This document shows, piece by piece, positions 54,192 to 62,217 of a stretch of 64,000 bases of DNA. The stretch lies in NCBI RefSeq assembly GCF_000024365.1, contig NC_013235.1:1922001-1986000 (forward strand), given 5' to 3'. The position numbers and the translations under genes were made by a program. The stretch's first letter is position 1; every line of letters starts with the position of its first letter. Below the pieces are notes generated by a model that was not told the DNA's origin, did no database searches, and was given only the letters and a program-made list of their open reading frames with translations. The stretch comes from Nakamurella multipartita DSM 44233 (GTDB lineage: Bacteria; Actinomycetota; Actinomycetes; Mycobacteriales; Nakamurellaceae).

Positions 54192-54257
54192 TGGCCGGGT
54201 TCTCGGTGGTCGGGCACCGTCAGGACATCGCCAGCCTGTCGAGGGGAAGGACCCGCC

Positions 54258-55379
54258 ATGAACCCGCTCGAGGAATCCCGGGCCGTCCACGAGGCGCAGC
54301 GTGGGGTGGTCACCCGAGCCGGTGGGGTGACCAGCCATGAGCATGCGCTGCAGCAGTACCTGGTCGCCGCGCAGTACGGCGTGACCCGCGGCGATCGCCC
54401 GCAGCCGGACGCCGCCGCCCCGCCCGCGGCACCGCCGGCCGCCCAGACCGTCGCCGACGAGAGTTCGGACCGGACCGACCGGCGGTCCGAGTACCCGGCG
54501 GGTGCCGTGGTGGTCGGCGTCGACGACTCGGCCGGCGCCCGGGCGGCGGCTGCGTGGGGCGCCGACGAGGCGGTGCGGCGACACGCCCCGCTGGTGCTCG
54601 TGCACGCCTACCGGTTGCCGGCGACCGGCGGTTTCCCCGGCTACAACCCGGTCCCGGACGATCTGCTCGAACAGCTGCGGGCCGCGGGCGACCACCTGCT
54701 CCGGCGCATCGGCGAGGAGGTGGCGGGCCGCCACCCGGACCTGCCGGTCGTCCGCTCGTTGGTCCACGGCCGCGCCGAGGTGGCGTTGCGGGAGGCCTCC
54801 GGGCAGGCGCGATTGACGGTCGTCGGCAACGCGCCGTCGTCCCGGGTGGCCGGTGCGTTGCTCGGTTCGGTGGCCCTGGCCGTGACGTCGTCGAATCCGG
54901 TTCCCGTCGCGGTGGTCCATGCCGGGCACCAGGTGGCCGACGGACCGATCGTCGTCGGCGTCGACGGGTCCCCGCTCAGCGAGGCGGCGGTGGCGTTCGC
55001 GTTCGACGAGGCCGCCCTGCGCGGCGTCGAACTGGTTGCCGTCCATGCCTGGAACGATGTCTACCTGGACTCCCGACGGTTGGAGCCGCTGCTGATCGAT
55101 CCGCAGACCCTGCTGGAGCAGGAGCGGGCTCTGCTCGGTGAACGCCTCGCCGGGTGGGGGGAGAAGTACCCGGACGTCCCGGTGCGGCAGGTCCTGCTGC
55201 ATCAGCGACCCGTGCAGGCGTTGCTGGGCTACGCCGACTCCGCGGGCGCGATGGTCGTGGGCAGCCACGGCCGCGGCGGGTTCGCCGGGATGCTGCTCGG
55301 GTCCACCGGACACGCGTTGGCCACCCACGGCCAGTGCCCGGTGATCGTCGTCCGGAACGCCGTCGACCGGGCCCGCTGA
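54258..55379 (+). CDS. Universal stress protein, tandem domains with N-terminal extension
   Basis: The protein has 373 residues. A roughly 80-residue N-terminal extension (VVTRAGGVTSHEHALQQYLV, then an Ala/Pro linker) precedes UspA domains beginning AVVVGVDDSAGARAAAAWGA near 84 and PIVVGVDGSPLSEAAVAFAF near 231. Domain two has the ATP loop VVGSHGRGGFAGMLLGSTGHA. The same extension occurs in the UspA at 59658-60794, so it is a shared module. AAGGA precedes the ATG. The gene is in the DosR-like island and divergent from another UspA. Confidence 0.93.
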   Translation: MNPLEESRAVHEAQRGVVTRAGGVTSHEHALQQYLVAAQYGVTRGDRPQPDAAAPPAAPPAAQTVADESSDRTDRRSEYPAGAVVVGVDDSAGARAAAAWGADEAVRRHAPLVLVHAYRLPATGGFPGYNPVPDDLLEQLRAAGDHLLRRIGEEVAGRHPDLPVVRSLVHGRAEVALREASGQARLTVVGNAPSSRVAGALLGSVALAVTSSNPVPVAVVHAGHQVADGPIVVGVDGSPLSEAAVAFAFDEAALRGVELVAVHAWNDVYLDSRRLEPLLIDPQTLLEQERALLGERLAGWGEKYPDVPVRQVLLHQRPVQALLGYADSAGAMVVGSHGRGGFAGMLLGSTGHALATHGQCPVIVVRNAVDRAR

Positions 55380-55396
55380 CCCACGGCGGACCGTCC

Positions 55397-55410
55397 GGGA
55401 CCATTTGCCC
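55397..55410. promoter_or_regulatory. Weak DosR-like match before the membrane-protein gene
   Basis: GGGACCATTTGCCC keeps the outer GGGAC and CCC arms but not the inner GT of the core. It is 37 bp before the GTG at 55447. It is listed only because it occurs in the same island. Confidence 0.25.
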
Positions 55411-55446
55411 TACCGCCCGCGGGGTCGGTGGCGAGAGGGTGAGCGG

Positions 55447-56487
55447 GTGACTGGTCCCGGTCTGCGCACTCCGGATGTCGAACGGCTCGAGGCCGTGCTC
55501 GAGCGGTTGGTGGCGGCCGGTCGGCTGTCCGCCGACCAGGCCGTCGAGGTCCGGACCGACTATGCGGACGCCGCCCCGGCCACGCTGCCTCCGACCGAGC
55601 GAGGCGCGGCGGCCTGGCGGGCGGTGCTGCCCGAGGTGGGCGGCTATGTCGGTGGGGCCTTCGTGGTCGCGGCGGTGCTGGTCCTGCTGGGTCCGCGCTG
55701 GGACAGTCTGACTGCGGCGCTGCAGGTTTCGCTCCTGCTCGGCCCGGGGCTGCTGCTGGTGCTCGCCGCCGGGGCTCTATCGGTGACCACCCCCGGGGGC
55801 TGGCGACCGCGCGCGGCCGGGAACCCCTCTCCGCGCCGCCGGGTCGTCGCGGTGTTCCTGGTGGTTGCCGCGGTGCTCGTCGCGGGCGCCGCGGCCGTGA
55901 TCGCCGGCCCGGACCTGGCCGACCGCGTCATGTCGGCCACCGCCACCGTGCTGCTGATCGGCGCCTACGCCTGGTGCCCGGCGGTGCTGACCCAGCTGGC
56001 CCTGTTGCTCTCCGCGGTGCTGACCGTCGGCACCTGGACGGCGTGGGCGGCGCACCAGCTGACCGCCACCGAGAATCCCTCCGTCGCCATCGGTGTCGCG
56101 CTGACCGTGCTGGCCGGGGGATGGCTGGCCGGTTCCGTCGGCGGGCTGGTGGCCGAACGGGCGGTCGGGGTGTTCGGCGCGTGCGCGGTGGCCTTCCTGG
56201 CCGCCGAGATCCTCGCGGTGGGCGGCGAGTCGACCGCTGCGGCCGTCGCCGGCTACCTGCTGCTGGCGGTGCTGGCCGCGGGCGGGCTCGTCGGATACGT
56301 GCGGACCCGGCTGATCGGCCTGCTGGTGGTGGGCGTGGTGGCGCTGGCGGTGGTCGTTCCGCAGGCGGTCCTGGATCTCACCGACGGGGCGATCGGTGCC
56401 GGCGGGGCCCTGTTGCTGGTCGGGATGTCCGTCATCGGGGCCAGCGTGCTGGGGTTCCGGCTGCGCCGCGGCGGCTCACCGGGATGA
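55447..56487 (+). CDS. Polytopic membrane protein, DUF2157-like layout
   Basis: The protein has 346 residues. An N-terminal soluble helical part (VERLEAVLERLVAAGRLSADQAVEV) precedes about ten membrane segments. An opening 'score' region followed by many short hydrophobic helices is typical of DUF2157-type proteins, but I am not certain of the family. The GTG at 55447 follows a GAGAGGGTGAG stretch. It lies 67 bp after a UspA gene and overlaps the converging gene at its 3' end by 12 bp. Function is unknown. Confidence 0.8.
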   Translation: MTGPGLRTPDVERLEAVLERLVAAGRLSADQAVEVRTDYADAAPATLPPTERGAAAWRAVLPEVGGYVGGAFVVAAVLVLLGPRWDSLTAALQVSLLLGPGLLLVLAAGALSVTTPGGWRPRAAGNPSPRRRVVAVFLVVAAVLVAGAAAVIAGPDLADRVMSATATVLLIGAYAWCPAVLTQLALLLSAVLTVGTWTAWAAHQLTATENPSVAIGVALTVLAGGWLAGSVGGLVAERAVGVFGACAVAFLAAEILAVGGESTAAAVAGYLLLAVLAAGGLVGYVRTRLIGLLVVGVVALAVVVPQAVLDLTDGAIGAGGALLLVGMSVIGASVLGFRLRRGGSPG

Positions 56488-56913
56488 GCCGCTGGTCTCC
56501 GGTCGCGTGAGTTGCCAGGAACCGTCGGCGATCTCGCGATAGGGGCAGGGGTCCACATCGGCCAGGTAGGGCGTCCACCGGCGGTTGAGCACCCCACCGG
56601 GCCGCCCGGTGGGGTAGGAGTAAAAGGCCTTCTCGGCCATGATCAACTCGAATTGCCGGGGGGCCGGGACGGATCCGGGCCGGGTCAGCTGCTCGCGGAC
56701 CGCTTGGGCCAGCGCCAGATCCGGAGTGATCGAGCCGGCTGTCGTCCGGATCTCCCCGGGTGGCTTGAGGTTCGGCGTCGTGCGGTCCGGCGATGGGGTG
56801 ACCGATGCGACGGCGGGCGATCGCCGGGCCGAGGTGGTTCGACCGTGGTGCGCCGCGGTGACGAACCTGATCACCGCCCCCACCAGGCCGGGCGTCACCG
56901 CTGTCAGGGCCAT
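56476..56913 (-). CDS. Hypothetical protein
   Basis: The protein has 145 residues. A short hydrophobic N-terminus (MALTAVTPGLVGAVIRFVTA) may be a membrane anchor or signal. A Thr/Pro-rich middle follows, then a compact C-terminal part (FELIMAEKAFYSYPTGRPGG, DVDPCPYREIADGSWQL). I do not recognise it. It diverges from the gene at 56988 with a DosR-like box between, and its 3' end overlaps the membrane-protein gene by 12 bp. Confidence 0.6.
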   Translation of the reverse strand: MALTAVTPGLVGAVIRFVTAAHHGRTTSARRSPAVASVTPSPDRTTPNLKPPGEIRTTAGSITPDLALAQAVREQLTRPGSVPAPRQFELIMAEKAFYSYPTGRPGGVLNRRWTPYLADVDPCPYREIADGSWQLTRPETSGSSR

Positions 56914-56947
56914 ACCACCATTTCACCTGAATCGGCAGGAAGCGCCC

Positions 56948-56962
56948 AGGGAACAAGGTCCT
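56948..56962. promoter_or_regulatory. DosR-like box between two hypothetical genes
   Basis: AGGGAACAAGGTCCT differs from the box at 54107 in only two positions (both fit AGGG-N3-AAGGTCCT). It lies 35 bp from the start at 56913 and 26 bp from the start at 56988. Confidence 0.55.
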
Positions 56963-56987
56963 GCTCCGCGGCGCGCGGCGGCCGGGA

Positions 56988-58547
56988 ATGTGGCTCAATG
57001 GTCAGGTGATCAGCCCGGTCCCGGACCAGTCCCCGAGCCACCGTCACCGGCGCGCGGACCGGGCGGAGGCGCCGGACCTGGCCGCGGCCGACAGCGAGCC
57101 GCTGCCGCCGTTCGCGCCGGCCCCGGTGCCCGGGCTCGTCGGGCCTATCCGGCGCAAGGTGGGTTTCGAGCTTGAACTCGGCCTGGATCTGGCCAAGGGG
57201 CGGGTCCTGAGCGCGCCGACGACTTCGGCGAAGTCGAAGCAGCCCAGCAAGGAATATGCGTCGTCGGGGCGTCCGCTGCGGGCCGAAACCGACTGGCTCC
57301 TGGAGAGCAGCGAGGAGGACGAACCGCAGTCAGGAATGCAGCGGTCGAAGGATCAGACGATCACCAAGGGCGAGACGATCCGGTCCGGGGCGGGGTGGCG
57401 GCTCACGCCGGACGGCGGGGACGGCAATTGGTACCCGGAGTTCATCACGGATCCGGTCGACGAGGACAAGCAGCCCGATCGTCTGCCGCAGATCATGCAG
57501 CAACTCGGCACCACGGTGACCAAGGAATGGAGTGACCTGCGGCCCGGGCAGTACCTCGACCAGGGCCGAGGATTCGTGATCGGCTGGGCTCCTCAACAGA
57601 GGCGCAAGGGCCTGGCCGCCAACATCCATATCACGGTCGGGGTTCGCCCGGACCGCCTGATCGACCTGATGGGCACGCTGGTCCAGCTGGCCGGCGGAAC
57701 CAAGGGCAAGAAGAAGAAGCTGCAGCCGTCTCTGGACGAGAATGCGGACGACGGCGCGCCTTCGCTGGCGATCGACCGGTCGACGCTCCAGATCCTGGAC
57801 CGGGCGGTTCAGCAAGGACAATCGGCCCCGGGCGATCCGGTGTACCAGGGGCTGGTGGCATTGATGGGCACCTACGTCGCCGGGGAGTTGCGCATCCTCG
57901 ATCGGCTCGACGACGTCATCTACGAATTGAAGCCCTACGGCTTTCACCGGCTCATCGACGCCGCCGACCTACGGGAGTTCCTGCTCACCGGCACGATCAC
58001 CAACGCCGAATCGCTCGGCTTCATCGTGAAGTCTCACCGGACTTTCGACGCCTTCGCCAAGGAATTGCGCGAGCACCTGGCGGAGATGGGGCCGGCCGCG
58101 GCCAAGCTCAATGTGCCGATCCTGAGCCGGTCGAGTCTGGCCGAGCTGCGCAAGGCCACGACGATCGCCGCGTTCGGTCCGTTCCTCGATCACGTGCTGG
58201 CGGCCGCCGGTCGGACCAGTCAAGAATCCACGCTGCCGCTGTTCCCACTGGGCATCGCCAACCCCAAGAGGACCCGCACCATCGAGGCCCAGCCGACGAT
58301 CACGATCGAACAATGGGTGAAGTCGGTCTTCGACGGACGGAATCTGACGTTCACCGACGAGACGAAATCGTTCGAGTCCGTCGGGCCGGTGTTGGGCACA
58401 TGCTTGTGTTTCTGGGAGACCCGGGCCGACGGCGCGGTCATCGAGATCCGGGCCCTCGACGGGGACCGGCCGGTGGAGCCGGCGAGGTGGGATGGGCTGG
58501 CCAAGGACGTCGTCGGCATGATGCGCAGCCTCAACGACACCAGCTGA
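56988..58547 (+). CDS. Large unknown protein, possibly amidoligase-like core
   Basis: The protein has 519 residues and no signal peptide. After a Pro/Arg-rich N-terminus comes GPIRRKVGFELELGLDLAKG near 47, followed by AETDWLLE (about 103) and NWYPEFITDPVDED (about 146). That order of acidic residues recalls amidoligase/glutamine-synthetase-like domains (E-x-E, D/E, EFxTDP). The rest, including QRRKGLAANIHITVGVRPD, is unrecognised. Similar proteins appear to me to occur as injection-system-associated proteins in actinobacteria, but that is from memory. A DosR-like box lies 26 bp ahead of the ATG. Confidence 0.6.
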   Translation: MWLNGQVISPVPDQSPSHRHRRADRAEAPDLAAADSEPLPPFAPAPVPGLVGPIRRKVGFELELGLDLAKGRVLSAPTTSAKSKQPSKEYASSGRPLRAETDWLLESSEEDEPQSGMQRSKDQTITKGETIRSGAGWRLTPDGGDGNWYPEFITDPVDEDKQPDRLPQIMQQLGTTVTKEWSDLRPGQYLDQGRGFVIGWAPQQRRKGLAANIHITVGVRPDRLIDLMGTLVQLAGGTKGKKKKLQPSLDENADDGAPSLAIDRSTLQILDRAVQQGQSAPGDPVYQGLVALMGTYVAGELRILDRLDDVIYELKPYGFHRLIDAADLREFLLTGTITNAESLGFIVKSHRTFDAFAKELREHLAEMGPAAAKLNVPILSRSSLAELRKATTIAAFGPFLDHVLAAAGRTSQESTLPLFPLGIANPKRTRTIEAQPTITIEQWVKSVFDGRNLTFTDETKSFESVGPVLGTCLCFWETRADGAVIEIRALDGDRPVEPARWDGLAKDVVGMMRSLNDTS

Positions 58548-58561
58548 TCGGAGCGGGCCGG

Positions 58562-59560
58562 TCAGTGGTACAGCACCGCCGCCCCGCCGAACCGCCCGTG
58601 GGCCAGATCGGCCAGCGCGGCCGGGGCCTGGGCCATTGGATACCGGTGGGTGGTGGCCGTGATCCCGAAGCGGGCGCTGAGCCGGAGGAACTCCTCACCG
58701 TCGCGTCGAGTGTTGGCCGTGACGCTGCGCAGTCGCCGTTCCCGGAACAGCTCCCGCTGATAGTTCAGGGCGGGAATGTCGGACAACCAGATGCCGGCGA
58801 CGGCCAGGGTCGCCCCGGAGTCCAAGGCGCGCAGGGCCACCGGGACCAGGTCACCGGCCGGCGCGAACAGGATCGCCCCGTCCAGCGGCTCCGGCGGCTC
58901 GTCGGTCGCGTCTGCCACGGAGTCGGCGCCCAGCTCGCGGGCCAGGGCCCGGTTGTGCTCGCCCCGGGTCAGCACGTGCACCCGCAGGCCCAGCTGCAGG
59001 GCGATCTGCGCGGTTAAATGGGCACTTCCGCCGAAACCGTAGATGCCCAGACGTCCACCGACCGGGACCTGTGCGACCCGCAGGGCGCGGTAGCCGATGA
59101 TGCCGGCGCACAGCAGGGGAGCGGCCTGCTCGTCCGAGACCTGCTCGGGCAAGCGGTAGGCGAACCGCTCGTCGACCAGACACTGGTCGGCGTAGCCACC
59201 GTCGACGTCCCAGCCGGTGAAGGTCGGCTCCGCGCAGAGGTTCTCATCACCCCGGCGGCAGTAGCGACAGGTCTGATCGGTCCGGGCGAGCCAGGCCACG
59301 CCCACCCGCTCGCCGACGGCGAATCGGGTGGCTCCGGGGCCGAGCGCGTCCACCCGGCCGACGACCTCATGGCCGGGAGTGACCTCGGGTCGCCGGGGCG
59401 GCAGATCGCCTTCGGCCAGGTGCAGGTCGGTGCGACACACCCCGCAGCACGACACGGCTACCCGGACCTGACCGGGTCCGGGTACCGGGGCCGGCCGCTC
59501 GATCCGCCGCAGCGGCCCCTGGTCGATCGGCGCGCACTGTTGCACCACCCACGCCTGCAT
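58562..59560 (-). CDS. Zinc-dependent alcohol dehydrogenase
   Basis: The protein has 332 residues of the medium-chain dehydrogenase family. The catalytic zinc ligands are CGVCRTD near 38 and the GHEVVGRV His-Glu near 60. The structural zinc site is CRYCRRGDENLC near 92-103. The Rossmann turn is GIYGFGGSAH near 170. It oxidises alcohols or reduces aldehydes with NAD(P). The ATG at 59560 starts MQAWVVQQ, with the longer frame unlikely. A weak GGATCCATTGTCCC box lies 32 bp upstream. In the island it could handle alcohol or aldehyde stress or redox balance under low oxygen. Confidence 0.94.
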   Translation of the reverse strand: MQAWVVQQCAPIDQGPLRRIERPAPVPGPGQVRVAVSCCGVCRTDLHLAEGDLPPRRPEVTPGHEVVGRVDALGPGATRFAVGERVGVAWLARTDQTCRYCRRGDENLCAEPTFTGWDVDGGYADQCLVDERFAYRLPEQVSDEQAAPLLCAGIIGYRALRVAQVPVGGRLGIYGFGGSAHLTAQIALQLGLRVHVLTRGEHNRALARELGADSVADATDEPPEPLDGAILFAPAGDLVPVALRALDSGATLAVAGIWLSDIPALNYQRELFRERRLRSVTANTRRDGEEFLRLSARFGITATTHRYPMAQAPAALADLAHGRFGGAAVLYH

Positions 59561-59657
59561 GGCCCACCGACCCCTTCGCTCGCCCGGCCCCGGATCCATT
59601 GTCCCGGCATCATTCCGATCCGGGCGGGCTCCGGACGGTGAACGGTCGCCCGGGCGC

Positions 59658-60794
59658 TCAGGCGGAGGGCCGACGGATGACGATCACCGGACAGTGCGCG
59701 TGGGAGGCTAGGGCGTGGCTGGTCGAACCGAGCAACATGCCGGAGAACCCGCCTCGGCCGCGGCTGCCGACAACCACCAGCTGCGCGGTGCGGCTGTGTT
59801 CGAGCAGCGCGGTCGTGGGCCGCTGGTGGCGAAGCTCCCGGTGCACCACCACATCGGGATACTTCTCGGCCCAGCCGGCCAGTCGCTCGCTGAGCAGCGC
59901 CCGCTCCTGGTCCTCCAGCGTGCGCGGGTCGACCAGCAGCGGCTGCAGACCCTGGTTGTCCAGATACACGTCGTTCCAGGCATGCACGGCGATCAGGTCC
60001 ACGCCCCGCAGGGCGGCTTCGTCGAAGGCGAACCCGACCGCGGCCTCGCTCAGCGGCGAACCGTCGACCCCGACCACGATCGGGCCGCGGGCCGGCGCCG
60101 ACCCGCTGGGAATGACGGCCACCGGGACCGGATTGCTGGACGTGACGGCCAGGGCGACCGAGCCGAGCAGCACGCCGGTGAAGCGGGACGGTGGAGCGTT
60201 GCCGACGACGGTGAGCTGCGCGTGCTCGGACGCCTCGCGCAGCGCGACCACCGCGGACCCGTGATGCAGGGAGGTCATGACGGTCATCGACGGGTGGACG
60301 ACCCGCAGATGGTCCGCGGTGTCGGCCAGCAGCCGGGCTCCGGCCGCCCGCAGCTGATCCAGGTAGTCGGTGGGCACGAAGTCGTAACCGGGGTAGGCGC
60401 CGACCGTGGGCAGGTGGTAAGCGTGCACCAGCAGCAGCGGGGCCAGGCGCCGTGCCGCCTCGTCGGCCGCCCAGCCGGCGGCCGCATCGGCGCCGGCCGA
60501 CCCGTCGAGACCGACCACGATCGCGTCCCGGGGAAAGCGCTGGTCGGGCAGCCGCGGCGCGGGTTCGGTCGACGCCGAGGGCGGATCGCCCGCCTTGGCA
60601 TCCTCCGGTACGGTTGCCGCCCGGCCGGTGGGCCCGGTGGGCCCGGTGGTGGTGGCGATGGGGTGGCCGGCCCGGATCTGGGCAGCGATGAGGTACCGCT
60701 CGACGGCCCGATCGTGCGGTGACACGCCGCCCGAGCGGGCGGCCACATCGCTGATTGCCTCGCGGTTGGCCCGGTAGTTCTCCGACGAAGTCAT
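59658..60794 (-). CDS. Universal stress protein, tandem domains with N-terminal extension
   Basis: The protein has 378 residues. It is closely related to the one at 54258-55379, including the N-terminal module (VAARSGGVSPHDRAVERYLI) and the linker. UspA domains start AIVVGLDGSAGADAAAGWAA near 91 and PIVVGVDGSPLSEAAVGFAF near 237. The ATP loop VVGSRGRGGFSGMLLGSTSHA is complete in domain two. The ATG at 60794 is chosen for its AAGGGA binding site; an in-frame ATG at 60839 adds 15 residues. A DosR-like box lies 69 bp upstream. Confidence 0.93.
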   Translation of the reverse strand: MTSSENYRANREAISDVAARSGGVSPHDRAVERYLIAAQIRAGHPIATTTGPTGPTGRAATVPEDAKAGDPPSASTEPAPRLPDQRFPRDAIVVGLDGSAGADAAAGWAADEAARRLAPLLLVHAYHLPTVGAYPGYDFVPTDYLDQLRAAGARLLADTADHLRVVHPSMTVMTSLHHGSAVVALREASEHAQLTVVGNAPPSRFTGVLLGSVALAVTSSNPVPVAVIPSGSAPARGPIVVGVDGSPLSEAAVGFAFDEAALRGVDLIAVHAWNDVYLDNQGLQPLLVDPRTLEDQERALLSERLAGWAEKYPDVVVHRELRHQRPTTALLEHSRTAQLVVVGSRGRGGFSGMLLGSTSHALASHAHCPVIVIRRPSA

Positions 60795-60862
60795 GATGCC
60801 GTCCCTTCCGCGCAACCCCGCTGCCTGCGAATTCAGCATGACGTCGGGTCCATTCGGTGAGC

Positions 60863-60877
60863 AGAGGCGAAGGTCCT
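60863..60877. promoter_or_regulatory. DosR-like box ahead of the UspA gene at 60794
   Basis: AGAGGCGAAGGTCCT matches the box at 54107 in 13 of 15 positions. It lies 69 bp upstream of the UspA ATG at 60794. Confidence 0.5.
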
Positions 60878-60885
60878 CCGGCAGT

Positions 60886-61146
60886 TCAGGAGCCCTCGCC
60901 GGTCCCGACGGCGTCCTGTGCGGTCTGCTCCCGTAGCCGCCGGATGCGTTCCTTCAGACCGGTCGCCGTCGCACCGGTGCGCCCGACGAGCTCCTCGGCC
61001 AGCACGTCCAGCGTGTCCAGCCGCTCCTCCGGATCGATGTCGTCGGCGGCCAGCGCGTCCAGCCGCGCCGCGATCGCGCTGTCGTCCACCGGTCGTTCCC
61101 AGTCGACCGCCTGGGCGCGCGTCGGGTGGTGGGGGTGCTCGCTCAT
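60886..61146 (-). CDS. Small acidic helical protein coupled to UspA
   Basis: The protein has 86 residues and is strongly helical and charged (DSAIAARLDALAADDIDPEE, LVGRTGATATGLKERIRRLR). There is no signal peptide. The ATG at 61146 overlaps the UspA stop as ATGA, so the two are co-translated. I do not recognise a family; it could be a UspA-associated regulator. Confidence 0.78.
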   Translation of the reverse strand: MSEHPHHPTRAQAVDWERPVDDSAIAARLDALAADDIDPEERLDTLDVLAEELVGRTGATATGLKERIRRLREQTAQDAVGTGEGS

Positions 61147-62057
61147 CGCGCCTCGGCGAAGCGGCGGGCGGAGGCCGGCACCACCAGCACCGGGCCGGTG
61201 CCCGCGGCGATGATGTCGTGGCTGGTCGACCCCAGGATCAGGCCGGCCATCGAGCCATGGCCACGATTGCCGACCACGGTCAGCTGGGGTTGGGGGTGGC
61301 CGGTCAGGTCGGCGAAGCGGGCCAGGCAGTCGGCCACCCGGCCATTCATCAGCATCGGCGTCACCCGCACCTCCGGGTACTTCTCGCGCCATCCACACAG
61401 CTGCTCGGCCAGCACCGCCTGCTCGCTTTCGATCTCCACCGGCAACGGCTGGACCGGGCGGCGCGCGAACCCCTGATGGCCGACGACCCGGTCACCGGCC
61501 AGCACGGCCACCAGCTCGGCGTCGCGCCGGGCGGCCTCGTCGAAGGCCAGGTCGATCGCCGGTTGGTTCCCGCCGCGCGGATCGACCCCGACCAGCACCG
61601 GGCCGGTCGCCGGGACGGCGCGGTGCGGGATGACCGCGACGGGGGACCGGGCCTGCGAGGCCAGGTGCAGGGCGACCGACCCGACCAGCACCGCGTGCAG
61701 GCGCCCGGTGCCGCGGGTACCGACCACGGTCAGCACCGCCGACTCGCTGGCCGCGACCAGGGCCGTCCGCGGATCCCGGGCCAGAAAGCGGCCGGTGACC
61801 ACCAATCCGGGGTGTCGCGCCTGGAGGCGATGGGTGGAGCCGCTGACCATCTCGACCCCGGCCCGCTCGGAACGAACAAGGTATTCGCCGGCGTCGGGAA
61901 CTCCGGGGAGCCCGGCCGGGTACGGCGCGCACGCGGTCAGCACGACCAGCTCGGCGTGTCGCCGGTCGGCCTCGGTGGCCGCCCACTCCGACGCCACGGC
62001 GGACTCGGGAGAGCCGTCGACGCCGACCACGATCGTCGATGACACGGTTGCGGACAT
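61143..62057 (-). CDS. Universal stress protein, tandem UspA domains
   Basis: The protein has 304 residues. Domain one begins STIVVGVDGSPESAVASEWA and domain two GPVLVGVDPRGGNQPAIDLA near 153. The C-terminal loop reads VVGNRGHGSMAGLILGSTSHD, an intact ATP-binding type. It lacks the N-terminal module of two of its paralogues. The ATG at 62057 replaces a longer Arg-rich frame. A DosR-like box lies 83 bp upstream, and an 86-residue protein is coupled downstream. Confidence 0.93.
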   Translation of the reverse strand: MSATVSSTIVVGVDGSPESAVASEWAATEADRRHAELVVLTACAPYPAGLPGVPDAGEYLVRSERAGVEMVSGSTHRLQARHPGLVVTGRFLARDPRTALVAASESAVLTVVGTRGTGRLHAVLVGSVALHLASQARSPVAVIPHRAVPATGPVLVGVDPRGGNQPAIDLAFDEAARRDAELVAVLAGDRVVGHQGFARRPVQPLPVEIESEQAVLAEQLCGWREKYPEVRVTPMLMNGRVADCLARFADLTGHPQPQLTVVGNRGHGSMAGLILGSTSHDIIAAGTGPVLVVPASARRFAEAR

Positions 62058-62139
62058 CGGTGTCCTCCTGCGGGTTGGCCGGACACGGCGCTTCGCCGCC
62101 TCCTGTCCCCAGGCTCGCCGTCGCGCCGAAGGATTCACC

Positions 62140-62155
62140 AGGGTCCTTGGTCACT
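62140..62155 (-). promoter_or_regulatory. DosR-like box ahead of the UspA gene at 62057
   Basis: The minus strand reads AGTGACCAAGGACCCT, matching the best box (52319) at 13 of 16 positions. It lies 83 bp upstream of the UspA start. Confidence 0.5.
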
Positions 62156-62217
62156 CGTCGCGGGCCTGGGGAAGGCGGCGGGTCGGGTCGGCCGCATCGG
62201 CGACGTATCGTGATCTC

